Made by a program: the position numbers and the translations under genes. Below the pieces are notes generated by a model. That model saw nothing but the letters and a program-made list of their open reading frames with translations, was not told the DNA's origin and did not search any database. From positions 47,043,001 through 47,107,000 of the forward strand of contig NC_092316.1 of the NCBI RefSeq assembly GCF_036785885.1: a stretch of DNA of 64,000 bases, given 5' to 3'. Numbering within the stretch: the stretch's first letter is position 1; the number at the start of each line of letters is the position of its first letter. This document shows, piece after piece, positions 1-11,200 of the stretch. This stretch comes from Coffea arabica. Its lineage: Eukaryota; Streptophyta; Magnoliopsida; Gentianales; Rubiaceae.

Positions 1-101
1 GTTTTAAGGGGTAAAGTACATGGTCAAAACTAAATCTATAGACTGAAATGAAAGTCCATCTACAATTTATGGATCTAAATTAAAAATTTATCCTATGAAA
101 C

Positions 102-660
102 TATTAGGAAATTGGATTAATTTCTTTTAGTCAAGATTCCTATTTGGTATGGGAAGTAACTAGTTTCCTAATTGGATTTAGTTACTTGAAGTAGTAGTTA
201 AGTAAATCCCTATTTAGCTAGAATTAGATGCTATTTTCTACTCTATATGAGTTTAGGAAATAGTATTGGTTTCCAATTGTTATTTGATTTTTTGGCAGTA
301 ATGTTCTCTATAAATAGGTAGATTGGCATCTCTATAAATAGGTAGATTGGCATACTACAGAGACACACAAGGAGACACAAGGGGTATCATTTAGCCTTAT
401 ACATGGGATGTGAGAGAGGGTTCTTGAGAGATGAGAGATGGTATACAAGGGTTGGGATTGGGTTCAAGTTGTATTCTTGTATAGAGTTTTCCTCTCATAA
501 TAAAGAACATGTTTCTCTCCATGGACGTAGACTCAATAGTGGAGTTGAACCACGTTAAATATTATGTGTCGTTTATCTTTCATGATTGTGGCTTATTTGC
601 CATTAAATTGTTGTGCATTTGATATCTCAATATTGTTTATTCCGCGTTTGGATTCTAACA
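102..660 (+). repeat. 5' LTR of the compact element, with duplicated TATA segment
   Basis: A 559-bp LTR. It carries a 24-bp perfect tandem duplication (306-329 and 330-353), each unit containing tataaata, so there are two TATA boxes (309-316 and 333-340). The 3' LTR has only one. An aataaag polyadenylation-like signal lies near 500. Confidence 0.88.
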
Positions 661-684
661 AATGGTATCAGAGTTTGGTTGTGA
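661..684 (+). promoter_or_regulatory. Primer binding site (Met-tRNA type)
   Basis: The sequence tggtatcagagtttggtt starts at 663, directly after the LTR end. The first 11 bases match the usual plant LTR-element site complementary to the 3' end of initiator Met-tRNA; the following bases drift from the consensus. Confidence 0.8.
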
Positions 685-1429
685 GACTAGGTTGCTCAAG
701 GTTCATAGTTGGATCCTAGTTAACTATTGAGATCAAATGGATTGGTAGCTGTTACCAATTGAACAATTTAATGAGTGATATCCTTGTTTCAATGGTTTGG
801 CAAAAAGCATTGATGGTGAAGGATGGGAAGTCAAAAAGTACGAAAATACTTGACGGTGAATCTAGGCAGGTGATTCAAGGGTCAAGGAAAAAGTGGAGTC
901 CAATTTTGATTTTGGACGTGAATCGGTGGAGACTTTCTCACACCTCCAACAGTTGATACTTCATTTCGGTGGATCTTAGATTTTGGTTATATTCTTTGGG
1001 CGGTGTGGCACATGTTCCAAAGAAACAAAGAAATCTAATTTTCATGCGCCAGAAGACTCTGACAGTTACGAGTTTTTCGTTTTAGGTGGAGTCTTGAAAA
1101 CCACACATGGCGAGACAGTCCTGAGAATGGGAAGAAGTATAGTGATTTTACCACTTGGTTGCCTCAATGGTTAGGATTAGAGCTCACAGAAGGGGATTTC
1201 AGATTGCAAGTGGTGGTGAGAAGAAATATTGTAAAAGGAGATAGTGAATTGAGGCACCTTCTCACTAGTCAACTGGAGGTTGGAGTCAGGGCAACTACAC
1301 ATGTTCGTTTGCCGATTGAATCAATTTGGTGTCAGGATTGTATTGATTCGGGTGTATAGTTTGGTACCATATTATTTGGTAATTAAAGGCAAATGGTTGT
1401 TAAAAGAAATTTTTGCCAAGGTGGAGATT

Positions 1430-1964
1430 TGTTAGGAAATTGACTTAATTTCTTTTAGTCAAGATTCCTATTTGATGTGGGAAGTAACTAGTTTCCTAAT
1501 TGGATTTAGTTACTTGAAGTAGTAGTCAAGTAACGCCCTATTTAGCTAGAATTAGATGCTATTTTCTACTCTATATGAGTTTAGGAAATAGTATTGGTTT
1601 CCAATTGTTATTTGGTTTTTTGGCAGTAATGTTCTCTATAAATAGGTAGATTAGCATACTACCGAGACACACAAGGAGACGCAAGGGGTATCATGTAGCC
1701 TTATACATGGGGTGTGAGAGAGGGTTCTTGAGAGATGAGAGATGATATACAAGGGTTGGGTTTGGGTTTAAGTTGTATTCTTGTATAGGGTTTTCCTCTT
1801 ATAATAAAGAATAGGTTTCTCTCCGTGGACGTAGGCTCAATGGTGGAGTCGAACCACGTTAAATATTGTGTGTTGTTTATCTTTCATGCTTGTGGTTTAT
1901 TTGCCATTAAATTGTTGTGTATTTGATATCTCAATGTTGTTTATTCCGCGTTTGGATCCTAACA
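1430..1964 (+). repeat. 3' LTR of the compact element
   Basis: A 535-bp direct copy of 102-660, starting TGTTAGG and ending CTAACA. It lacks the extra 24-bp TATA unit of the left LTR and differs at scattered bases, so the insertion is not very recent. Confidence 0.88.
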
Positions 1965-1969
1965 GAAAC

Positions 1970-3446
1970 AATATTCTAGCTAGGGACTTCAAAAAAGAAC
2001 CGAAAAAGAAGGTAATTGAGAAATCGAATTGGTTCAATTAGAAAAATAGGGTAATGAATCCGTAGTTTTCAAAATGGTTAGAGGTTAGTTGGACCTACTC
2101 GACAAATTAGCTTAGGGTATGATTTGCAAATATCAAAAACCGTAGTTATCCGAACTTACCTGCATATGGATAAGGTTGGTTAGGATAACTGTATCCAAAG
2201 CTCAGCCTATAATTATTTAGTCATTTACTAATAATTTAAGTTACAGGATCCATGCCATTATACATTTTATTTTTCACAACTTATAAACTTGTATATTTAA
2301 CCTTATGTTTGATTTATTTGTTCCATTTCCTACATTTATAACTACTAATTTCATTTATTTTACTATTCTATTTTTTGTCTTTCTTCAAAATTTTTTTCCT
2401 TTCTCATTAATTCTATCCACTTCATCACTCTACTTATTTTGTTTTTAATTAATAGAGCTTACATGTTAGGTTGCGAAGCAACTTGTCATCCTTAATAAAA
2501 AATAAATTAATAGTTTTCAAGAATTAAAAAAATGAAAACAAATGTTTAAAAATATTTTATGCTTTAATTATCTATTGTGTTTTGATTTTCTATTTTGTTG
2601 GTGGTTTTTAGAATTGTAGGATTAAACATTCTAATTAATTTAGATAACTATTGTATATTTTTTGTTAATCTGATTATGTTTTTCTTTTTTTTTTCCTCCA
2701 AGTACAAGAGGGTTAGGTTTTACCCTATATACTCGAATCTACCTTACAAGTTAACTGATTAGTGGTAAGCCGATTGAATCAGATTAGGGTATAAAATACA
2801 ATTTTGCTGAACTGCTACTTGTGATTAGGGTCAGCAGAATTGCAAATTGACTAATTACTCGCTCCACGAACACTCCCAATTCTTTCTAGCTACTTTTTCT
2901 TGCGATATTTGAGTCATTGCATTAACAAAGGCAAGCTATAATGAATGAAGTGAAACATACCTCATCGTGGGTGGGGTGTTTCATTTGAGTTTGGTAGAAC
3001 AGTGGCCATAAGCATGTTTGTCTTTTTCCGCTCCAGTTTTGACATGAAATTCTTCATATCTTTTTTGGAGATATGAAACTTGAGCATAACGTTAGGGTCG
3101 ACTGTGAGCAGTAGTATTTTGTCTTGAATTTGAAGGGGTCCCGCTAACAACTGTTTATATACACATGGAAAATGTTTGTACAGGAAGGAAGCTTTCAACT
3201 TTTGTCATGTGTCTTTCTTCATGTCTGTCCCTTCAGTCTTCACAGTCTATTCCACCTTCTTACACGAATTCTACTGGACTCCATTGACAAGTTCATTAGA
3301 GAATTTAGCAAGTTCTTACATATTTTTACAATAGAAATGGCTACTAATGGACATATTAGGGATGAGTTCCAACAAAAACAATTGTCATTAAGGGAGGGAT
3401 GAGTTGGATAGTGCGGAGAAGAGAGTACGTATAAATGTGAGATCTC
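1970..3446. other. Intergenic, no gene recognised
   Basis: AT-rich DNA with many short homopolymer runs. A minus-strand open frame at 2962-3198 (78 codons) has no recognisable domain and no splice context, so I do not call it a gene. Confidence 0.6.
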
Positions 3447-3462
3447 AAGTTTGAAATCTACC

Positions 3463-3607
3463 GCCCTCCGGGGCTTGGTCTGGCGGTTGAGATTGCTGAA
3501 GATGGAGCCTTAGGCCCCTGGTTCGAACCTTACTGCCACCAAGTTGTGGAGGGTGGGGAATAGTCTGCGGGGTCCACTCCCTGCGGGATACCCCTAAAAA
3601 AAAAAAA
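3463..3607 (+). mobile_element. tRNA-derived SINE
   Basis: A body of about 145 bp has a pol III A box (tggtctggcgg, 3476-3486) and B box (ggttcgaacc, 3520-3529) and ends in a run of A residues. It is flanked by a perfect 16-bp direct repeat, aagtttgaaatctacc (3447-3462 and 3608-3623), as expected for LINE-driven, target-primed integration. There is no coding capacity. A functional tRNA gene is excluded because there is no cloverleaf end pairing and the element ends in poly(A). Confidence 0.88.
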
Positions 3608-3623
3608 AAGTTTGAAATCTACC

Positions 3624-6422
3624 ATTTACACTAAAAAAAAAAAAAGAACAAATGCCATTAATAACAGTAGATGTATTAGATTTGCCATTAATAAACGTTC
3701 GGTTCTAATCCCATTCATATATAACATGGTGTCGAAATTGAAGGAGGCCAACGTAATTCCATAGACAACAGAAGAAGTGTCTGCATTTACAGTTCAATGC
3801 AACCATTCTTCTACCTTATGTTAGTTTACAAAGACATACACTGAAATAGTTGTAATTAAACTTTAGGCATCAAGGAGGAGAAAGGCATAGTGAGTAATGT
3901 AGTAACTAGTGACTATGTTGGAGGACCCCTGAAAAAATCATGTAAAAGAAGAAAATATTTTATTCTGATTGATATGTGTTATTACTTGTTTTGTGTTAAT
4001 TGATTGAGGTTGATATTTTATCATAGTGATTTTTGTATAAAAAATGAATTATTTGAAGTAAGATTCAACAAGTATTAAGCAATAAAATTTCATTAAAATA
4101 CTTTATATTCATCACAAAAACTGCAACATCAACACTGCATAAGGATGGGATAGGAAACTTATTATCATGCCATTAATCCGCATAGGAGGTGATACACTGG
4201 TGATGACAAAATTAGCGATGTATATTATTTTTTCTAAATTTTATTGGGTGTGTGTAGATAAGGCATAACCTAACTTTTAATCATTTTTTTTAACCCTCCC
4301 ATCCTTCTCCATGCCTTTCATATTCTCAAGTGTTTGGCCCAAAACTCGAATCCTGAGCATGACAGTAGCGACAACTCTAAGAGCCCTGCCCTATCTTTAT
4401 CTAGCTAGTAAACACACGTAACGTGTTGTTAGTAGTGGGAATGGACAAGTCCAGTTGTGTTTTGTCCAATTCAATTTGCTAGTATTATTTTTAAGAGATT
4501 TGGTGTATTCTTTACCTAGTTAGTAAATACTCGTATTATACTCATAAAATACATGTTCGTATGTATGATTTTAAAAAGCTTCCAAATTTTATACATTTCT
4601 AAATACTTCAAAAAGTACTTGTGCTTCTCAATAAAGAGTGTAAAATACATGATAAACTTTTGACCTATTATACTTCACCCAATTATACTACAATTTTTGA
4701 AAAAAAAATTAAACCTTGAGTAAGGACAATAGCTTGTCTTCCGAGTTATATACAAAATAATAGTGACATATAACATAATTTTGTAAATATATATATATAT
4801 ATATGTGTAAAAGTAATAAGGTGATAAAATTTGGATAAATTTAATGTCTCCTATATAAGATAAGAGTTAAAATTGGTGTAAACGTAGCATAATCTTTGTA
4901 AAATAAAGTAATTTTAAACATAATTTTAGTTCTACAACTTTCAAATATATTCATACTATTTATGTAAGAATTTGTACGTGTAATTTTGCTATATTTTTAC
5001 ACCAAACTTATAATAATACTTAAAATTTTTTTTATATAATATACGTACGTACAATATCTTGTATTATACAAGTCTCGTATTTTACTACTAGCTTTGATTC
5101 TTTACAAAACTTTATGCATTTTCTACTCAGTTGATCTATTCACTATTGTGCCAAATAAAAAATGAATTGTTAAAAAAAAATATACTACCTGTCACGTCAA
5201 AATACTAACCCTCAAGAAAGTTTTGAATACACAACAACAATATTTAGTGCCCGCCCGAAAGGATATGCATAGCTTTGCCGAGAGGATAATATCACGTTCA
5301 GACGGCATTGATTGTGCTCAAATATGCACCTATGAACGTTATCCAAACCTCAGCAAGTTTTGGGTTTCAATCTTTTCATTCATCAATCGAGCTGTGATCT
5401 GAACTAACTTGCGTGCACCAATAATCTACGCATCCTCTATCGCCCCCGGTAACTTATTTCAGGCCTCTGTTCTGTCCATCACATTAGTTTCTATATGATT
5501 CCGAACTAGCTGTTCTGATTGCACTAGCACAAGCAGGAGTCTACTTCTTTGTATGAAGGCGTTCGAACAAAAAGGAACTAAGTTAGCACAAAGATAATAA
5601 TCGTGCTTCCTGATTCAGTAATTTTCAACCATTTAACGATGACTAGTAATGGGGCAAGTGTTTTGTACGCGAACATGATGATGCTCTTGGATTTTCCATT
5701 TTTTTCCTCAAAATTTTGAGGAAGTCAATTGTTTTGAAGGATTAAACGTATTTGAGAAAAAAAAATAATATGATGTCTAATATTTTTATTGTTTTATGAT
5801 TTTTCTAAATTTGGTGTGCCTTTAACCAATGCAATTGCACGACCAACAAAACATCCTTTGTTCCAAAAGCACTTTTGTTTTATAAGTGTACCAAATGTTC
5901 ATCTTTTGGAATGATTTGTCATTCTCGTTTACATCATTCTATGAAATTTTTTTATTAGTTTTAGTGAGTTTTTTTTTTGTTTTCTTTTCAAGTCAATGGT
6001 GAATAGTAAAATGATCCATAGTGTTGTAGCACTTATAACGCAACTTAAATTATATTCAAATTCCATTGCTCGAACTTGAGTAGTTTAACTTTGCACAGAA
6101 ATGTTCTGATTTGGTGAAACTTGTTCGTATTTCTCATTGATGACATGATTTATAATTATAGAACTTATATATTTAAAGAATTGTAAACCGTTCAGGGTTA
6201 TTTATTATATAATATCAAAACTAATGAGGAACTTGGATATATTTTGATTCACCTTTGAAATACTCTTTGAAATTGGATAGTTACATGCCAAATTGCTCTG
6301 TTTCTTCAAGTGCATCGTCTCCTTGTTTAGTATTCTTGAATCTAATTCAATGAAGTTAAAGGTCTTCAAACTGCTGAAATTAAATCTACAGGAAATCTAG
6401 AAATGAAAGTGAGACATGAAAA
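3624..6422. other. Intergenic, with one (AT)n microsatellite
   Basis: No coding exon is recognised. An (AT)9-like run lies at about 4787-4804. The stretch 5240-5560 is more GC-rich than its surroundings and may be an old gene or transposon relic, but all frames are broken and I could not identify it. Confidence 0.5.
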
Positions 6423-6432
6423 ATTGGTTTTT

Positions 6433-6642
6433 ACCTAACCCAGAACACGATAACCACAAGATTCGGACTCTTGCGGGCACTGAACACCAGCTCCTAAGAA
6501 GGTTTGCTGAGACCAACCGAGTTGCCCATGAGGGGCAAACAATTTGGTGGGAGGCAAGGAATGAACCCCTGACCTCCCACCCCACCAGGAGAGGTGGTGG
6601 CCACTGAGCTAGCTTAGTGGTTTCGTTGTTGAATGTTACCGT
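6433..6642 (-). mobile_element. tRNA-derived SINE (minus strand)
   Basis: Read on the minus strand, the segment has an A box (TAGCTCAGTGG, at 6601-6611) and a B-box-like GGGGTTCATTCC near 6558-6569, separated by a purine/pyrimidine-rich stretch as in plant SINEs. A 10-bp direct repeat, attggttttt, flanks it (6423-6432 and 6643-6652). The distance from the upstream duplication to the A box (about 31 nt) is longer than usual, so the 5' boundary is uncertain. The short frames crossing it on both strands are not genes. Confidence 0.65.
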
Positions 6643-7241
6643 ATTGGTTTTTGAGAATGAACTATTCCTATGACCCTGGTAATGAATGTCCAACCAACCT
6701 TAACTTTTCTCTACCCTTTTTTCCTTCCTTTGTGTTCATGTGGTGATTACAGAGATGAATTGTCCTTTCAGTTTGCCAAAATTTGCTTCAGCAATTGTTT
6801 GAGCTCGACTTCCTCTGTATTTGCACCCATCTAAGTAGTGTAAATTTGAGTGAAGAAGACAAATTATTTTCTACCGGTGCTCCTAAGTTTTTTCCGTCTG
6901 TCAAATGTCAATAAACAACATTTTCCTTAATAATTTCTGCCAAAAATAGAAAGTGGAATGACGGTATCTTTTGATTTTAGGCCTTCAAGTTTGATAGCAA
7001 GTAAAGTAAAATGGGAGGAACATATTACTTTGGAATGCAACTGATAAGTGTCTACTGAAACTTTACATGAACATTACTTAACCAATTAAAATTATTTGTT
7101 ATGTAGATTGCCTGTCAAAACTTTTATGAGAAAAACTGCGAGAAATCTCAAGCATGATACTATAAAAAAAAGAAGTCCTAATATTTTTATGTACCCTTAT
7201 TTGTTCATCAGCAAGTCATTTTTTTTGTTTTTTGTTCTTAG

Positions 7242-8614
7242 CAAATGCGTATCCAATACATCAGGAATGCCCAGCACCTACTGAAGGTGGGAAAACCTTG
7301 AGTAGCAAAGGGATAGGTCCTATAATTAGAAGAAAACAGAGCTTGCGAAAAACTGATCACTTTTCTGGACCTGTAAATATAGAACAGAAACATCAATCAC
7401 CAATTGTAAAATTAAGACAATCTCGTCTCAGTGGAGGTTCTACAGGCACATCAGCAGCAGGAGGTATTCCTACTAATGCTGGTGGCCTAAATGTGGTGCG
7501 AGAGCCTTCAAAATCCTTCTCAATTCCTATGTAAGTTTATATAATAATCACTGTTCCTTCAGTTTTAGTAAAAATTAAGGCATAATTTCAGAAACCTCCC
7601 CTGAGATTTGTCATAATATCACTTAGCTCTCTTGAAGTTTTTAAAATCTCACTTACTTCCCTTGTCAACTTGATAAGAGTAAATATTCCTATCAAAAGTC
7701 ACAAATTGACAACATTGCCCTTGCTCTTAATAACTATTTAACTACAAAGCCAAAACAAATAAAATTTTAAAAACAAAAAATTTAAATTTAAAAAATAAAT
7801 TGCTAGCTAATAATGGTCCATATTTCTTTATGTTAGGGTCGTGGTGGAATAGCAAATGATGTAGATAAATTAAATTTAATCAAGGTCAACCACTTATCAG
7901 GATTTTGGTGAGTACTTAATACTTTAAAAAATTTCATGCATAGTTAAGTTACAATTAAGGAAGTCAAGATATATTTTGGGGAAATATGTTTTATTTCATG
8001 CTGTAGTTTAAATTGTATTGAAAACTAAAATAATCTCTTCTCTTCATGTGTGTGAATTTTCAAGGTGTAAATTTTGCTTTTGTTCCAATATAACTAAAAT
8101 AAATAGTCTCCGTCAAGAAATTTACATCTTACAAAAAATTTAACCTTATTTTATTTGTTATTGTTGTTATAAATTTCATAAGTAGGATAACATAAGGGTA
8201 GTATTGGAACAAAAGTTTTGCCTTTCTTGTATTTCCTCCAAAGGGGTTAAAATGTTGTAAGAAATGTTAATTCAAGGGAGGTAAGCGAGATTTTAAAAAC
8301 CTCAGGAGAATTGAGTGATATTATGAGAAACCTCGGGGGAGGTTTCTGAAATTATCCCAAAAATTAATATATCTTATTGTGTACCTGTTATATTCTGCCT
8401 TTACTCTCTTTCAACTAATGCTCATTTTGTTATCAAAGTTACTGCTCATTTTATTATCAATTTAATGCTAAGCATTCAAGAAAAAGATATCGCGATTTTA
8501 TTTCTAGAACATCTTCTTTCCTTTGTGTTGTATGAATGGTTTGCTTAATATTATAGGCCACAGGCCCACAGCATTGTCTGCACTCCTATATACCGATTGA
8601 TGAAACACCATTGA
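7242..8614 (+). pseudogene. Orphan exon(s) of an unidentified gene, intron holding a MULE
   Basis: 7242-7530 looks like a real coding exon. A T-rich tract ending in ttcttag precedes it, it stays open for about 96 codons, and gtaagt follows. It encodes a basic, Ser/Gly-rich, low-complexity segment with motifs such as IIRRKQSLRK and SGGSTGTSAAGG. I do not recognise the family. A possible last exon, 8557-8614, follows an acceptor (ttatag); spliced in phase it adds about 17 residues and reaches TGA. The 780-bp MULE-like element at 7579-8358 lies inside the proposed intron. No upstream exons or start could be supported, so this may be the 3' remnant of a gene, a captured fragment, or a live gene whose other exons I failed to see. 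Confidence 0.4.
7579..8358. mobile_element. Non-autonomous MULE-type element, copy 1
   Basis: Long imperfect terminal inverted repeats of about 85 bp (outer end GGSATAATTTCAGAAACC, inward on both sides) flank AT-rich DNA without coding capacity. A perfect 9-bp direct repeat, aaaaattaa (7570-7578 and 8359-8367), surrounds it. Long inverted repeats plus a 9-bp target duplication are the hallmark of Mutator-like elements. A related copy lies at 32728-33322. Confidence 0.85.
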
Positions 8615-11200
8615 CAGAAGCCTGATGCATATTCTTGCTATTTTTGTTCTTATATCTGCATTGTGATTTGATGACTTCACTATTTGCATACATGTAGCTA
8701 TAAACAAATCTTACTTTCAGCAGGAATTTCGTGCTTTTAATCGAACCAGCACCGGGGCACACTCATGCATAGCATGAAGTTAAAAAAAACTAGTGTTATG
8801 TTAAAGTTGCTCACTCACTGTTAATGTATGCATACTCATAGAGTGCTTTTAGGATTTACTGTGAACCTGTATCTAAAGAATAAAAAGACTTGTTCTGCTT
8901 TTCAGCAAACTCGGGGGAATGTTTTCATTTTGTAGCTCTTAGCAAAATTGATATTAATTATTGATGAAATGGAATGAATTTGTTGTTCTTTTTTTGGTTT
9001 AATTCACCACAACTCAAGGAAATGTTCATTTTGTGACTGTTGGTATAATTCATATTAATTATTAAGAAAATGCAATGTAATTTGCCCATTTATTGGCAAG
9101 GAGGGTAATATTGGCATTATAAAAACTAAGATCATCTTCTGCTCTTAACCATTAAGACTCAACATACTTTTTATAGGGTAACTAGTAATACTACTCGTGC
9201 AAAGTGATTATATTTTTTATTTTTTATATTGTTTTTGTTCTAAAGTGTTTTATAACATGTTGATTATTAAAGCTATAATATTTTTTCTTTCTACTAATCA
9301 TAGAGTATACGTCATCTTATATATAAAGAAAGATGTAGTATTCTTGTCAACATATACGAAGCAAAATTTGTTAAGTTGCAATTTCTAAATTCAACTTTCA
9401 AGGACGATAATCAAAGGTGTAACTATTTTTGGCTAAAGATCGCATGTCTCGTGGTCCAAAATATAAAACAAAATTTCTTGAGTTACAATTTATAAATCTA
9501 ACCTTCAGGAATGGTACCAAGATGATTAACTTTTGGTTAGATGTTATCTTGCTTTTCTTCTTTGCAAATTTATACACTAATAAAGGGTACGCCACTTTTT
9601 TGCCTTTTTTTTTTTTGTTAATTAATTGTACTCTTCGCATCCAAAATATTCACAACTTATGATTGTACTATATTGGTTCTTTCTTGATTTGGCTATATGA
9701 GGGCACTGTTATGCGGGATAGCAATATTGCATGCATGATGATGAAATCAGAGAAAAAGATAACATTGAGACGATAAAACCAATGTTATATGAGGATAACG
9801 GTCATATGAGTAAGTGTATAGTTTGCTGCTACATTAGAACAATGGAGAAAATAATATGGGGTATTTTAAAGTGAGGAAAAGTAAATGATAAGCACATTAT
9901 AAATTTAGAGAGAACCACAGTTAGCAAAATTTGTATCATAAGCATATGGGGTTATTGTCATATAGTTTACACCACTCTTCATATGCTCACATTCACCAAA
10001 GTTTCTAGTTATGATTTTGGCCCATTATTTTTTAATGCATTTTGATCTAGCAATTCTTCATCTAAATGACTTCTTAAAGGTTTCTTAGTTTACCAAGATC
10101 AACACTGTGGATATTTCTAAGATGCTAAATTAACCACAAATTGACACCACTAAATTTTACACATAAGATAGTTTACATACTTAAAAATTAGAGTATGCTT
10201 TATTCTAACCTTTTTTTCCCTTCTTCTTTTCCTTGTCCATTGGAAATGGCTACTATACTGCTCGTAGGATGGACTTGATCTAATCTCACCAAACAAATTA
10301 AACACAAGCAACTGTGCCTCTATATTAAGGGCACTTAAACGTTGTTTTTGGTGTCATTTAAGTTGTCCTTTTCATTTTTTTGATTAATTTGTTTGTTCAC
10401 TTTATGTCATTTGATTGATTATTGGTTTTCAATTTTAGGGAGATTTTCTTTTGGGTTTGTTTGCTTGCTGTTAATGATGCATTTTAATTCTTTCATTGTG
10501 TCATTTCAGTTATAGATAACTTTTGTAACGGTCAATTAACATGATTGGTTTAATTCATTTATCATTATTAAAATGCATTACAATTATTCTATGGGGGGTA
10601 GTTTAGGTACTATAAAAAGTAAGACATAATTTTGCTTACATTGCTTACACTCCTAGACTCACGGTACTTTTATAGGGATTATAGATAGATTATAGATTAT
10701 AGATATAGATATAGATAGATAGATAGAGGTAGATAGATAGACAGATTAGCTAATGATATACTAATCTTGGGATAAATAGACATACATGCTGGTGCCTGTG
10801 TTGAAAGATTGTTGATGAATGGCACACAGAGATGAGAAATGTGGAGTTTAATGATTAGTGACTTTGTTAAAAAGATGAGAAAATTTGATAATAGAGGTCA
10901 TTTCCAAGGAATAACTTGGTTGAATCCATCCATTAGTCCATTATAATCTGCATGGCTACCACAGTTTCTCAAGCAAAAGAGTAAGAATCATCATCTTGGT
11001 TGTCGTTAGGATTTATGCAGAAAGATCATCAGATGTCATATTAATACGGTAGAGAGTTAAGATGAATCTTAAATGATCAGAAATTATCCATAAAACGTAG
11101 TCAATCTTAAAATACAACTGATAAATCTCTTAGGTCTAAATAAGTTTCGTAATTCACAAATTTGGAGAACCTGATAAGTCCTAAGCAGTATTGCTTCATT
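8615..11200. other. Intergenic, with small degenerate repeats
   Basis: No gene is supported. About 9358-9435 resembles 9465-9545 (a diverged tandem pair). About 9060-9190 and 10560-10680 share weak similarity ending in actttttatagggt-like sequence, possibly remnants of one short transposon family. Open frames here are short and overlap on both strands in AT-rich sequence. Confidence 0.5.
10680..10746. repeat. Degenerate (TAGA)n microsatellite
   Basis: About 65 bp of interrupted tagattatagata/tagatagatagata units. It is a simple sequence repeat, probably polymorphic between individuals. Confidence 0.85.

Larger units (their letters stand above)
102..1964 (+). mobile_element. Compact non-autonomous LTR retrotransposon (LARD/TRIM-like)
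   Basis: Two direct repeats (102-660 and 1430-1964) bound a 769-bp internal region. The 5-bp target duplication gaaac is perfect (97-101 and 1965-1969). The left LTR begins TA where the right begins TG; both end CTAACA. A Met-tRNA-type primer site (tggtatcagag) starts 3 bp after the left LTR, and a purine-rich tract (aaggtggagattt) precedes the right LTR, so transcription is to the right. The internal region has only short frames, with no gag, protease, RT or integrase motif that I recognise, so the element must have moved with enzymes made elsewhere. The intact duplication shows a complete insertion. Confidence 0.9.

Noticed and set aside
3463..3607. Possible tRNA gene
   Set aside because: A and B boxes are present but there is no acceptor-stem pairing; poly(A) end and 16-bp duplication identify a SINE.
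6397..6693. Open frames on both strands over 6397-6693
   Set aside because: They coincide with the minus-strand SINE and have no domain.
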